A DNA stretch of 64,000 nucleotides from the NCBI RefSeq assembly GCF_041224595.1, contig NZ_JBGFGN010000146.1, forward strand, positions 39,061 to 103,060, given 5' to 3'. Both the position numbers and the translations under genes were made by a program. Under the pieces are notes generated by a model, which did no database searches, was not told the DNA's origin, and was given only the letters and a program-made list of their open reading frames with translations. Below, piece after piece: positions 51,987-61,555 of the stretch. The number at the start of each line of letters is the position of its first letter. The first letter of the stretch is position 1. This DNA comes from Donghicola sp041224595. Its GTDB lineage: Bacteria > Pseudomonadota > Alphaproteobacteria > Rhodobacterales > Rhodobacteraceae.

Positions 51987-54035
51987 TTAGGGTCTCAGCG
52001 TGATCTGGAAGTCAGTGCTCGCGCTTCGGCCCTTGGCATCAATGACGGTGAGCCTGCTGAAGCCTTCGCCCATCTGTGGTAGGATAATCTGCCGCGATCT
52101 GGGGTTTGCAGGAACTGGTGCGCCATTCGCGAGCCATGTAAAGGGCGGCGTGCCGTCCTGGAGCTTGGCAAAGAACCCTTCAGGCATGGATGTCAGCTTG
52201 GCGCCGCTCGGGGGGAAGACGAGCTTTGGCGCGTCCGGATCAGGCAAAACACTTCCGTCTCGCGGAATAAAAGTCTGCAAGTTCGGAGGAAGGCTGTTGC
52301 CTGCCACGCGCAACGTATTGGCGGGTGCCGGAGGCAATGGGACGGGTCTGTTTGTCGCTCTTTGATAGGCTGCAAACAGGATCGGTGCAGCGAGATCGCC
52401 GCCAAAGGCACCAGGAACAGGAGTGCCATCAGGGCGCCCCATCCACACCCCGACCACCAGCGCGCCATCAAAGCCGATCGCCCATGCATCCCGGTGGCCG
52501 TAACTTGTGCCTGTTTTATAGGCAAGTGTCCCGCTCGGAGCGCCAGCGGGCGGAGTCAGATCCCCCAGAATATCGGCGACCTGCCACGCGGCGCGTGGCG
52601 CCATCAAGCGGTGTTCTGTCTGCTCTTGCGGACCTGCCCGCCAATGCAGCGCCACCGGGCGACCCAGCCGCGCAAGACCTCCGTAGAGGGTGACCAGATC
52701 TTCGAGCGTTAGTCCAACGCCGCCAAGGGCAACAGCCAGTCCAGCCCGTCCACTTGGCAGGACCGGCGTCGCGCCTGCTTTGCGTAGGGCGGACATTAGC
52801 TTGGCTGGCCCAAGCGCGTCTGTCAGAGCCACCGCGGGAATGTTGAGCGACTGTTGCAGTGCCTCGCGCAGCGGGAGTGGACCACGAAAACTGCCGTCGA
52901 AGTTCTGCGGTGCGTAATCGCCGAAACGCATAGGACGGTCGTCGAAAATGGTTTCGGGATGTGCGAGCCCCTGATCAAAAGCCAATCCGTAGATCAAGGG
53001 CTTTAGCGTCGATCCGGGAGATCGCACAGCGCGCGTCATATCCAAATAGGCGGCCCCGCCGCGCCCTTCGCGATATCCAGCAGAGCCAACGCTCGCCAAG
53101 ACTTCGCCCGTGCGATGGTCCGCGACCAGTATCGCGACAGAAAGGCCCGCATGGTGGCCCCGGATCGCGTTTTTGGCCAGCTCCTGTAGGTTAGACTGCA
53201 AGCCGCCATCCAAAGTCGTCCTATGAATTTGGGCGGCGGGTTGATCTGCGATCGCAAGATCTGCCAGATGCGCGGCCAGCATTGGCATCTTGGCGCGACG
53301 TTGGGGGAGGGGGGCGGTGCGTGCAACGGAGAGGGCTTCGGGCGGTAGAACACCCTTTTGTCCCATACGCATGATGACCCGATTTCGCGCGTCGAACGCG
53401 GACTCGTAAAAGCGGTCTGGACGGCGCGTCTCTGGCGATTGCGGCAGTGCGACCAACAAGGCGGATTCGGAAGGCGTTAGCCGCTTGGGCGGCTTGCCGA
53501 AATACAGGCGCGTGGCGGCCGCGACGCCTTCGATATTGCCGCCAAACGGCGCGCGGGTCAGATAAAGATCCAATATCTGCTGTTTTGAGAGCTTGCGTTC
53601 CAGCGCCCAAGCCACCCGCATCTGTCTCAGCTTGCCTTGAATACGACCGGTGCCGCTATCCTCGATCAAGCGGGCAACCTGCATGGTCAGGCTTGATCCC
53701 CCAGAAACGACGCGACCGTACCAAACGGCCTGCGCCACAGCGCGTGTCAGGGCCACGAGATCGACGCCATTGTGCCGATAAAAACGCCCGTCTTCGTAGG
53801 CGACCAGCATGGCCAGATAGGTTGGGTCTACAGTTCCCACGCTGGCATCAAGCCGCCAGCGTCCGCCCTCGACCGTGTAAGCCCGCAAGAGCTTGCCGGT
53901 CCGATCCAGAACTTCGACCGAAGTTTCTTGGACCAGCGGGGGCAGGATCGTTGCCTCGATCCATGCGTCAAAGCGGTCACGCGCACCCGCAAAAATGGTG
54001 AGCGTGGCCGCTATGACAAACAGCGCATACCTCAT
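51987..54035 (-). CDS. pbpC: Penicillin-binding protein 1C
   Basis: A 682-residue bifunctional class A PBP. After an N-terminal anchor (~1-18), the transglycosylase domain has the catalytic Glu in AYEDGRFYRHNG (Glu81) and GGSSLTMQVARL. The transpeptidase domain has SxxK as STLK (Ser342) and KTG as YKTGTSYGHRDAW. The C-terminal ~90 residues are the BiPBP_C domain. It overlaps the alpha-2-macroglobulin gene upstream by 4 bp (ATGA), the typical conserved pair thought to act together in envelope defence and repair. Confidence 0.95.
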   Translation of the reverse strand: MRYALFVIAATLTIFAGARDRFDAWIEATILPPLVQETSVEVLDRTGKLLRAYTVEGGRWRLDASVGTVDPTYLAMLVAYEDGRFYRHNGVDLVALTRAVAQAVWYGRVVSGGSSLTMQVARLIEDSGTGRIQGKLRQMRVAWALERKLSKQQILDLYLTRAPFGGNIEGVAAATRLYFGKPPKRLTPSESALLVALPQSPETRRPDRFYESAFDARNRVIMRMGQKGVLPPEALSVARTAPLPQRRAKMPMLAAHLADLAIADQPAAQIHRTTLDGGLQSNLQELAKNAIRGHHAGLSVAILVADHRTGEVLASVGSAGYREGRGGAAYLDMTRAVRSPGSTLKPLIYGLAFDQGLAHPETIFDDRPMRFGDYAPQNFDGSFRGPLPLREALQQSLNIPAVALTDALGPAKLMSALRKAGATPVLPSGRAGLAVALGGVGLTLEDLVTLYGGLARLGRPVALHWRAGPQEQTEHRLMAPRAAWQVADILGDLTPPAGAPSGTLAYKTGTSYGHRDAWAIGFDGALVVGVWMGRPDGTPVPGAFGGDLAAPILFAAYQRATNRPVPLPPAPANTLRVAGNSLPPNLQTFIPRDGSVLPDPDAPKLVFPPSGAKLTSMPEGFFAKLQDGTPPFTWLANGAPVPANPRSRQIILPQMGEGFSRLTVIDAKGRSASTDFQITLRP

Positions 54036-57000
54036 GGCCGCACGGTGATCGTGCCCGTTTCAGACACCGCTTGGTAACGTGGGCGGTACATGTCTTGCAC
54101 CTTGGCGGCGGGCGCGTGGTACGTGCCTGCGGTCACTGCGCGTACGATGTAGGCCAGCCGGAAGCGCTCGGGGCGGGTCCAGTCCACTGCGGCGACAAAG
54201 CGGTCGCTGCGGAACTGGGTCATCCGCGTGTCTATCGTCTCGATCCAGGACAGGCTGCTCACATCTCCAGAGCGGATCAGACTGGGGTTGTCGATTTCCA
54301 GGCCAGCAGGCAAAGGGTCGTCCACGATCAAGCGGGCCTCGTGGTTTTCGGTAGGCGTGATTTCGAGGACCACGGCGTAGCGCGCCCCAGAAGTGAACTC
54401 GCCTGTGTTCACCTCGTTGCCCTCCAGATCAAAGATATGGCGCGCGATCTGGTAACCGTACCCTCCGGCCTCGGCGGGAACAGAGGGAACACCCATCGTC
54501 GTGAGGGTCAGGTTTGTATCGCTGCCAGTGTTTCTGATCTCGATTGGTTCCGATGTTTCATCCTCGAGTATCTGGACCAAAGGAGCTGTCGACGGCTCGC
54601 CGTTGATTTCAAGCGCGTTTGTCGACGGATCATCGACCAGAGCGCGGGCCGCAAGCAAGGTCCACGCAGCTTCTTGGGTCGAGCGTGACCGGCTTGTTCG
54701 GACGACAGCGTTAGTCAGGGCGCCTTTGTCGATGGCGTCACTGCCTGCTTCGGTCGCCAGAGCCAGAAGAGCTGCCGTGTCGCGCAAGGTCGTACCGTAG
54801 TCACTGCGCACAGCGGTGCTGATCGCAGCGGTCCCGATCATTCGTGAAGACTGGGAGAACATTTGATCCGCGCGGGTCTGGTCACCATAGGCCGCAAGCG
54901 CTGCTCCGAGTTGCGCAGCGGCGAGAGGGGTCGCAAAGTCCTCGGCTTTGACATCGGCGTAATACCGTAGATCGCCCATGTTTGCTGCGCCAGCGCGGGC
55001 CAGCACCATCAGCGCATACGCGATGTCCTGACCGCCTTCGTCGAAATCCGTGGCATAATTCACCTGATTGCGCAGATTGTCCAAAGCAGAGCGCAGGGCG
55101 CGATCGGGCACGTCATAGCCCGCTTGATCTGCACGGGTCAGGAAGTCAGTGACATAGGCATCTAACCAGAAATCCCCGCTATCCGCGTACCAAAGGCCAA
55201 AGCTGCCGTTGCTGGACTGACGCGTCAGGATTTCGGTTGTTGCCTCTTTGATCCGCGCGGCCAAATCCTGACCCTGTGTTTGGCCCAAAGCGTCAGCGAC
55301 CTGATCAAAGTACAGCAGCGGCATGGCCGCCGAGGTGATTTGCTCGGTGCAGCCATAGGGATAGCGATCCAGACTCGCCAGCAGTCCCGGCACGTCGAAT
55401 GTCGCCAGCGGACCGGCCGAGAGGATCGCGCGGCCAGTGCCGTCCTGCATCTCGGCAAACACATCCTCGCTCAGTGTGAAGGTGTCACCGCCCGCCAGAT
55501 CGAAGCGGCGGGTCGTGGCTACTTCTGGATCGTTTGATCTTATGGGCATCCGAAGTATGCGCTCGATGCGCGTGCCATCGGGCGTGCTGAGTGCCACCGT
55601 GATTTCTGGATCGCCGACTGCAGAGCCGGTAAGGGGAATAGCCAGAGAGGCGCTATCCTGCGCGTTAACGACAATGGTGTCTGGGTAGTCCCCCAAAGTC
55701 AGGCCATCACCTGCGTTCAGCGCAAGAGACATCTCGCCAGAGGCTCCTTCGATGTGGGTCAGGTCGAGCAAAAGTTGACTCTGATCGCCGGGAGCAAGGA
55801 AGCGGGGAAGGCTGGCACTTAGAACAACAGGATCGCGGAACGTGACTTCTTCTGCGGCACCTCCCACGCCTTGAGAGCCCCACGCGACGGCCATGATCCG
55901 CATTTTGCCGTCAAAGGCGGGCACATCAAAGGTCACCTGCGCCTTGCCCTCTTCGTCCAGTTCGATGGGGCCGGAGAAGAAGGTCACGAGGTCTTCGGTC
56001 GGGGGCGGGCTTTGCATGGACATGGCGCCGCCTGCGTCCCCACCACTGCGGACAGTCCCTGTCTGACCGTTCAGGCTATCGATCAGGCGGCCATAGATGT
56101 CGCGAATCCCAACGCCAAGCCTGCGCTGACCAAAGAAGTGTGCTTCGGGGTCAGGCGGCATATAGCCCGTCAGGTTTAAAATGCCGACATCCACCGCCGC
56201 GATTGTCGCATAGAGAGGTTTGTTCATAACGTTGGCCACGGAAATGTCGACGGTTAGCGGGCCGCGCGGGCGTGCCGTTTCTGGCAAAGACAGCTGAACA
56301 TCCAAATCCCGTTCCGCAGGGAAAACCCTGCCAAAAGCGATCCCGAGCGATCTAGAGGGCATGAGAGTGTTATCGACGTCCATTGGACGCACGACACTTG
56401 CCGAAACATAGGCGCCGGTGCCCCATCCGGCCGTCACGGGCAAAGAGATGATGTTCTCGCCTTCTTTGACCTTGACGGTCTTCATATCGATCAGGCCCTC
56501 GCCGAGGACTGTGATCAGCGCGGTGCCTGCATATCGCGGGACAAGGCGCAGCTTGGCCGTGTCTCCTGCTGAATAGATGTGTGTGTCGAGCGAAAGTTCG
56601 AGCGTATCGGGGGTGCTAACGGCGTCGGCGGCGGCATACCATCCGGCGTCAAAGGATACAGAGGTCTCTAGGTACCGCTGACCATCATCGCGCGTAACGA
56701 CGAGTTCATACTCGCCCCATTCAACCTGACTGGATATCTCGACGGGTTCCTGACCTAGTGTCGCCTTGCCCGCAGAGATGCGTGTGCGGGTTGTGATTGG
56801 TTCCCAGTTCCAGTCACCGTAGAGCTGGTACCACTGATACGTTGTCTCGACCCGATTGAGCGTCCAGGCGACCGGCATATCCATGGGTTGGCCGCTAGGG
56901 TCTAGGGCGATCAGGTCGAAGGCCGCCTCGGTGTTCTCTGAAAGAGTGCCCTCAAACAAGGGTTTCACCCCGATCAAAGCTGTGGAGGGCGCAAGGTTTC

Positions 57001-59431
57001 TGGTGATCTGCCGCTCGACGGGACGCCCCGACCCTTCGGTCATCTGCGCTGTCACCGTCAGTTGGAGTGGGCGATCGGCTGTGGGCACAGCAGGAATCGT
57101 CACGGGCAAAGAGGCCATGCCCTCGGTGTCGGTCATCGTGCCGGTGGGCAGCGCCGAGAACGCGGGTGACAGCGGTTCATCATGCCGTCCAAACCGGTAT
57201 CCCGGGAACTCTTCTAGGCCTTCGCGGGCTGACACACGCATCATGCCACTGATAGGCAGACCTGACGCAGGCGCGCCGAACAGATAGGCCGCGTCAATAT
57301 CAAGGCTCGTCATCTCGCCGCCCCGCAGGATGGGGGGAAGATTCAGGCCAAAGTCGAACCTTTCTGGCAGAAAATCTTCGACGAGGATTTTCGTGCTTGC
57401 GAGCATCGGCGCTTCGGGATCGCCATAGGCCTGCAACTCCCAAGTGCCCCGAGGTGCGGTGTCGCTGATCGGCAGTTCAAAAACATGACCGCCCGCGACG
57501 CCCACACCAGAAAGTGTACGGCTGTATTCGACCCCATCCGGGCGGCGCAATACAGCGGTCAGGGGGAGGTTCCAGATCACATTAGCGTCTTCATCACGCG
57601 CAAGGGCCGTTGCGTGGATACGATCGCCGGCGCGGTATGCCCCGCGATCTGTGGCCAGAAACAAATCCACTGGCCCCGAAGGCGGACGGCCCGCAACACC
57701 GCGATCAGATAGATCGAATTCAGGGTCCAACAGAGACAAGAAAGCGATATCTGCGTTGCGCCGGGCGATCACCAGCGCTGGCTCGGCCCCGTCTTTGCCG
57801 CGCATCAAGCCGCTGGCGAAACGTGCGTACCCGCGTTCATCGGTTTGTGCTGTCCCAAGAACCGCGTTGGAGCGGGAGATCAGTGTCATACGGACGCGCT
57901 CTCGCGGCGCGCCATCTGACAGGCCACGGGCAAACACATGCAGCCCATCCACACCGCTCATGCTGGTCATGCCCAAATCGGACAGGACAAACCACTGGGT
58001 CGCAGCGGCGTCGGGCTCTCCGTCAATGCTGGCCTGCAACGCATAGACACCGGTGGGTTGGGTTGACAGGGCGCGGGCCATGGGTAGGCGGGTCAGCACA
58101 CTCTGGTTCAGCTCCATGCCCACCTCGGCTGTACCTTCCCAGATGCGCGCGCCGATGCCATCAGACAAGCGCTGCTCTTCATAGCCGTTCAAGGGCCGCC
58201 CAAAGATGCGATCCAGAATGGCGGGCATAAGATTGCGGTTGCTGACATGGTATAGGGTCAGATCGACTTTTTCCGTGTTCACGGTTGTGATCGGGATTGC
58301 TGGGTCTGACCCGCGCGGCAGCACATAAGCGCGTCCGGTAAAGGCCAAAGACGGGCTGCGATCACGCACATACATGGTCAGATCGACGTCCCGTTGCAGG
58401 GTTTCGCCGCTTGCTGCAGGAAGGCCTTCGCGCAGGGTGATCTTGTAGCGCGAACCATGGGTGACGCCGGTGATGCAGAGCTTGTTTCCACTGGCATCTG
58501 CAGCAAGACCTTGGGTCGCGCTGCGGACGAAACTGGCATAGTCGACGCCGCCATCCACCAGCTCTTCGGAAAACTCAGCACAAATCCGAGGTTCAGCGAG
58601 GTCGCTTTCCACAGTGTTGTCGGTAATGCGAAACCCATAGCGGTTGATCGCGTGCTCCAGCAGGTCAGCTGCCTCGTCCCGCGGCTGCGCACTCTGCGCC
58701 AGTCGCAGAGCGGGGATCATACGGCGCCCCTCGTACATGCCTTCGAGGGCTAGCGCCATTTGATAGAGCGCGCTCGCGCGGGTGCCTGCGTCCGAGCCGT
58801 AGAGGTATCCGTTGATCGATGCACTCAGTGCGTCGGTGCGCAGGGATGCGCCTCTGCTACGCTCTTTCTCTGCAGCGATCAGAGCGAGGCGCGCATACTC
58901 GGTCCAGAGCCCGGCGCGATCAGTGAGGGCGATAGCCGAACCGATAAACGACATAGCAACAGCGATCTCACCGTTTTGTTCGCGTTGAGCTGCGGAGCGT
59001 GTGTAATCCTCGACCGTGAAGTTGCCGGGCGCATAGCGGACGCCGATATCCAGCGCCAAATCTAGAGCGTTCGAGAACATAGAGTCGTTCAGAAAACCAA
59101 GATCGGCGTGGGCGCTTTCGGCAGCAATCAAGGTTGATGCCGGGGTCACAACAACGCGCGCGGACAAGGCGCCGTCATAAGCGCTTTCTTGGGTGACACC
59201 GGTCTTGGGAAAGCACGCGCCGGATCGAGTATTGAACGTCAGGGCAGTGCACTGAGGGTTCGCCAAACAGGCGCGTTGACACGAGTCGAAATCGGTATCG
59301 AAAACGGCCTGTAGGTCGCCACCGTAAAAATCGACATTTCGTGCAACATTCAGGCGTCTTTCGGGTAGGGTTTCGGCCATTGCTGCAACGGGCAAAAGTA
59401 AAGCAATCAATAGAAAGAAACACCTGAACAT
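54032..59431 (-). CDS. Bacterial alpha-2-macroglobulin with N-terminal PAN/apple domain
   Basis: A 1799-residue periplasmic protease-trap protein. It starts with a Sec signal (LLIALLLPVAAMAE); residues ~30-90 are a PAN/apple domain with paired Cys (DSCQRACLANPQCTALTF and GACFP). MG-type beta-sandwich domains follow, then the thioester motif YPYGCTEQ with Cys at about residue 1361, so the reactive thioester is intact. No lipobox Cys is seen at the signal cleavage site, unlike E. coli YfhM. It is encoded first in the A2M-pbpC operon. It is the largest gene in the window. Confidence 0.93.
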   Translation of the reverse strand: MFRCFFLLIALLLPVAAMAETLPERRLNVARNVDFYGGDLQAVFDTDFDSCQRACLANPQCTALTFNTRSGACFPKTGVTQESAYDGALSARVVVTPASTLIAAESAHADLGFLNDSMFSNALDLALDIGVRYAPGNFTVEDYTRSAAQREQNGEIAVAMSFIGSAIALTDRAGLWTEYARLALIAAEKERSRGASLRTDALSASINGYLYGSDAGTRASALYQMALALEGMYEGRRMIPALRLAQSAQPRDEAADLLEHAINRYGFRITDNTVESDLAEPRICAEFSEELVDGGVDYASFVRSATQGLAADASGNKLCITGVTHGSRYKITLREGLPAASGETLQRDVDLTMYVRDRSPSLAFTGRAYVLPRGSDPAIPITTVNTEKVDLTLYHVSNRNLMPAILDRIFGRPLNGYEEQRLSDGIGARIWEGTAEVGMELNQSVLTRLPMARALSTQPTGVYALQASIDGEPDAAATQWFVLSDLGMTSMSGVDGLHVFARGLSDGAPRERVRMTLISRSNAVLGTAQTDERGYARFASGLMRGKDGAEPALVIARRNADIAFLSLLDPEFDLSDRGVAGRPPSGPVDLFLATDRGAYRAGDRIHATALARDEDANVIWNLPLTAVLRRPDGVEYSRTLSGVGVAGGHVFELPISDTAPRGTWELQAYGDPEAPMLASTKILVEDFLPERFDFGLNLPPILRGGEMTSLDIDAAYLFGAPASGLPISGMMRVSAREGLEEFPGYRFGRHDEPLSPAFSALPTGTMTDTEGMASLPVTIPAVPTADRPLQLTVTAQMTEGSGRPVERQITRNLAPSTALIGVKPLFEGTLSENTEAAFDLIALDPSGQPMDMPVAWTLNRVETTYQWYQLYGDWNWEPITTRTRISAGKATLGQEPVEISSQVEWGEYELVVTRDDGQRYLETSVSFDAGWYAAADAVSTPDTLELSLDTHIYSAGDTAKLRLVPRYAGTALITVLGEGLIDMKTVKVKEGENIISLPVTAGWGTGAYVSASVVRPMDVDNTLMPSRSLGIAFGRVFPAERDLDVQLSLPETARPRGPLTVDISVANVMNKPLYATIAAVDVGILNLTGYMPPDPEAHFFGQRRLGVGIRDIYGRLIDSLNGQTGTVRSGGDAGGAMSMQSPPPTEDLVTFFSGPIELDEEGKAQVTFDVPAFDGKMRIMAVAWGSQGVGGAAEEVTFRDPVVLSASLPRFLAPGDQSQLLLDLTHIEGASGEMSLALNAGDGLTLGDYPDTIVVNAQDSASLAIPLTGSAVGDPEITVALSTPDGTRIERILRMPIRSNDPEVATTRRFDLAGGDTFTLSEDVFAEMQDGTGRAILSAGPLATFDVPGLLASLDRYPYGCTEQITSAAMPLLYFDQVADALGQTQGQDLAARIKEATTEILTRQSSNGSFGLWYADSGDFWLDAYVTDFLTRADQAGYDVPDRALRSALDNLRNQVNYATDFDEGGQDIAYALMVLARAGAANMGDLRYYADVKAEDFATPLAAAQLGAALAAYGDQTRADQMFSQSSRMIGTAAISTAVRSDYGTTLRDTAALLALATEAGSDAIDKGALTNAVVRTSRSRSTQEAAWTLLAARALVDDPSTNALEINGEPSTAPLVQILEDETSEPIEIRNTGSDTNLTLTTMGVPSVPAEAGGYGYQIARHIFDLEGNEVNTGEFTSGARYAVVLEITPTENHEARLIVDDPLPAGLEIDNPSLIRSGDVSSLSWIETIDTRMTQFRSDRFVAAVDWTRPERFRLAYIVRAVTAGTYHAPAAKVQDMYRPRYQAVSETGTITVRP

Positions 59432-59894
59432 TATTTTACCTTTGTTGTGTCAGCCTCTGTCAAAGCCTCTCATAGAGGATTTTGGTAGAGCAAGTCATGA
59501 AGACACGAAGGTCTCAATCCTCTTTATTTTCTTGACGTTCCAATAGATGGTCCAAGTTCTGCACGCTTCAGAAACTAGTTCGTTAGTACACCTAATAAGT
59601 GACGTGGCACGGCATGTGCGCGCTGAGATTTCGGGCGTTGATTGGCATTTGCAAAATTTCACTTAATTGGGGTCACGATGAGCAATCTTGTGGCTTGCCC
59701 GCGGCTTTTGCGAACGCGGAACCCAAAGCCAAGCACATTGGTCGAGCGAGGCTCGACAAGTCGCCCTAAGTATCGAATCGCAGTTATGGTTGATGGAGTC
59801 TCACAAATCCGTTGCCACTTTGGCGACAACAATGACTTGTGGTAGGCTGGCCAATTTTTGATCGATGATTTGGTGTGGACCAAGTGGCGCCAGC
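59432..59894. other. Intergenic region upstream of the alpha-2-macroglobulin gene
   Basis: 463 bp without a convincing gene; short frames here lack supporting features. It has an AT-rich segment next to 59431, expected to hold the A2M promoter, and a small hairpin GTCGAGC-GAG-GCTCGAC (59741-59757). Confidence 0.5.
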
Positions 59895-60869
59895 TCACTG
59901 TTCAGAGGGCAGGGCATCTAACTCTTGCAGAGCTGTCGTAAGTCCAGCACGCCAATCTGGGCGCTGCAGCGTGAAAGTCCGCAGGTTCAGGCAATCCAAC
60001 CGACAATTGAGCGGGAGGCGTGCGCGCATCGGGAATTGCGACGCAGGGATTTCGTTTACTATGACATCTTGCCCGGTTTGGCGAAAAATCTCCTTTGCAA
60101 ACCCAGAGCGAGAGACATCCGGCGCGCCAGCGAAATGATAGGTGCCCGTTCTGGTAGGGTCGACGATTAGCGCCTCGGTCATCGCCATGAGCGCATAGGC
60201 GAGGTCTCGCGCCGGGGTAGGGCCGGCGATCTGATCCGAGACCACGTTGACCATGGTGCGAGTCTTTCCGATTTGCAGCATGTCTTTTAGAAAGTCGTCC
60301 CCATGCGAGGCAAAGATCCAAGATGTCCGCACAATGGCATGAACACAGGCACTCGCGTGAATGCCCTGTTCCCCGAGCAGCTTGCTCCGGCCAAGGGTGT
60401 TCACCGGTTGAGCGGGGTCTGAAGGAAGGTGCGGGGCAACGCCTGTGCCGCTAAAGACCTGGTCGGACGAGAGATGTACGAAGGGAATTTTCAATTCCTC
60501 GCAAGTTCGCGCCATCGCGGCTGGCGCCTCTGCGTTCATGAGTATGGACAGAGCTTCATTTTCCTCTGCCCCGTTGAGGTCCGAATAACCCGCTGCGTTG
60601 ATGACCGCCCTTGGCCGCACGTGAAGGATGGCGTCAATGCACTCTGTGGGCTTGCTCAGATCGCAGGCCGCACTGTCTAGGAAAAGCGCGTCAGGCAGGT
60701 AGCGCCCGAGCTCGGTTGCGACCTGGCCAGATTGACCAACAACCAGGATCAATTGAATTGCCTCGTGTGCCGGGCGGGGGTGGGAAGAGTCGGGTGCATC
60801 TTGCTGCGCTCGGTGATCCAGAAATGAGTGTGGCTTGAAAACTGTCAAACTTTTCAGAGTTCTATTCAA
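59895..60869 (-). CDS. RmlD-like NAD(P)-binding protein lacking the catalytic tyrosine
   Basis: 324 residues resembling dTDP-4-dehydrorhamnose reductase (RmlD): LILVVGQSGQVATELGRYL (nucleotide loop), INAAGYSDLNGAEE, VHLSSDQVFSGTG, and VRTSWIFASHG. The catalytic YxxxK appears as LGRSK: Leu replaces Tyr while Lys is kept. The usual protein begins at the nucleotide loop, so the first ~39 residues may be an artefact and a TTG at 60752 could be the start. It may act in nucleotide-sugar metabolism for envelope polysaccharide, or be non-catalytic like MAT2B-type RmlD relatives. Confidence 0.78.
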   Translation of the reverse strand: MNRTLKSLTVFKPHSFLDHRAQQDAPDSSHPRPAHEAIQLILVVGQSGQVATELGRYLPDALFLDSAACDLSKPTECIDAILHVRPRAVINAAGYSDLNGAEENEALSILMNAEAPAAMARTCEELKIPFVHLSSDQVFSGTGVAPHLPSDPAQPVNTLGRSKLLGEQGIHASACVHAIVRTSWIFASHGDDFLKDMLQIGKTRTMVNVVSDQIAGPTPARDLAYALMAMTEALIVDPTRTGTYHFAGAPDVSRSGFAKEIFRQTGQDVIVNEIPASQFPMRARLPLNCRLDCLNLRTFTLQRPDWRAGLTTALQELDALPSEQ

Positions 60870-61048
60870 TAAAAAATCTGACGTTTGTTTGTGTGGCCCG
60901 GACTCGCAAAGTGAACTGACGTCACAACTACTTAATTGTTGAATTAAAGCGGTTCTGCCATAATTTTGAGAATAGAATAGTTCCCTAATATCACTAGGTT
61001 ACGCCTGCGGACGTGCTTCCAGTTTTCTGAATTGTAAGCTCTTCTATA

Positions 61049-61363
61049 ATGCTTGAAGTCTGCCCACTTTCTGCCGCATTTTCGCCCCGAACGCGCCGGA
61101 ACATTGAGGCGTTCTTAGGTTGGTTGTTTTCTTCCCGATACGGGTTTTTGCTTGGGTTGAGCATGTTAGGTGGTATTTTTTTTGGAATTTTTGTTGGATA
61201 CGGGAGCGCTTTTGCGCTCTGGACTGCTGGACTGTCACTTGGCGCAGGCGTGATCATTTCCGTTATTCTGGCGGCGACAGCCTTTATCTTCTCCTTGATA
61301 TTTTCGGGACGCCGCAAGGGCGAGCCTGTTCTTGAATTGCAGGAACGCACGCACTCCGAATAA
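61049..61363 (+). CDS. Hypothetical two-helix membrane protein
   Basis: 104 residues with two hydrophobic stretches (about 33-52 and 58-85) and a polar tail (GRRKGEPVLELQERTHSE). No family is recognised, and the ribosome-binding site is weak. It precedes ugd on the same strand, separated by 192 bp with strong hairpins. Confidence 0.55.
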   Translation: MLEVCPLSAAFSPRTRRNIEAFLGWLFSSRYGFLLGLSMLGGIFFGIFVGYGSAFALWTAGLSLGAGVIISVILAATAFIFSLIFSGRRKGEPVLELQERTHSE

Positions 61364-61401
61364 TCGGTTGCGCTTCGCTCCTGTTACGTATTAGCCGCTC
61401 G

Positions 61402-61470
61402 CCGGAGGGTTTGCCGTTCGCGGCAGGCTCTCCGGTATTTTCAGTCAGTTCCCTGAAATACCGGCCTTTT
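61402..61470 (+). promoter_or_regulatory. Two overlapping hairpins in the ugd leader (possible attenuator)
   Basis: Hairpin 1: CCGGAG (61402-61407) with CTCCGG (61430-61435), containing the inner stem TGCCG-TTCG-CGGCA (61412-61425). Hairpin 2: CCGGTATTTTCAG (61432-61444) with CTGAAATACCGG (61453-61464), followed by CCTTTT. They share CCGG at 61432-61435 and cannot both form fully, a layout reminiscent of antiterminator/terminator choice; a simple double terminator of the upstream gene is the alternative. Confidence 0.45.
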
Positions 61471-61555
61471 CCTAAAGGTCGAGTTGCTGATAAACCTGTC
61501 CCAACGGTAGGCGTCTCTTGGACGCTGGCCCGAATGGTAAGACAGGACGTGTAAC

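Noticed and set aside
59432..59894. Degenerate transposase or insertion-sequence remnant
   Set aside because: No terminal inverted repeats, target duplications or transposase-like motif could be found; only a small hairpin is present.
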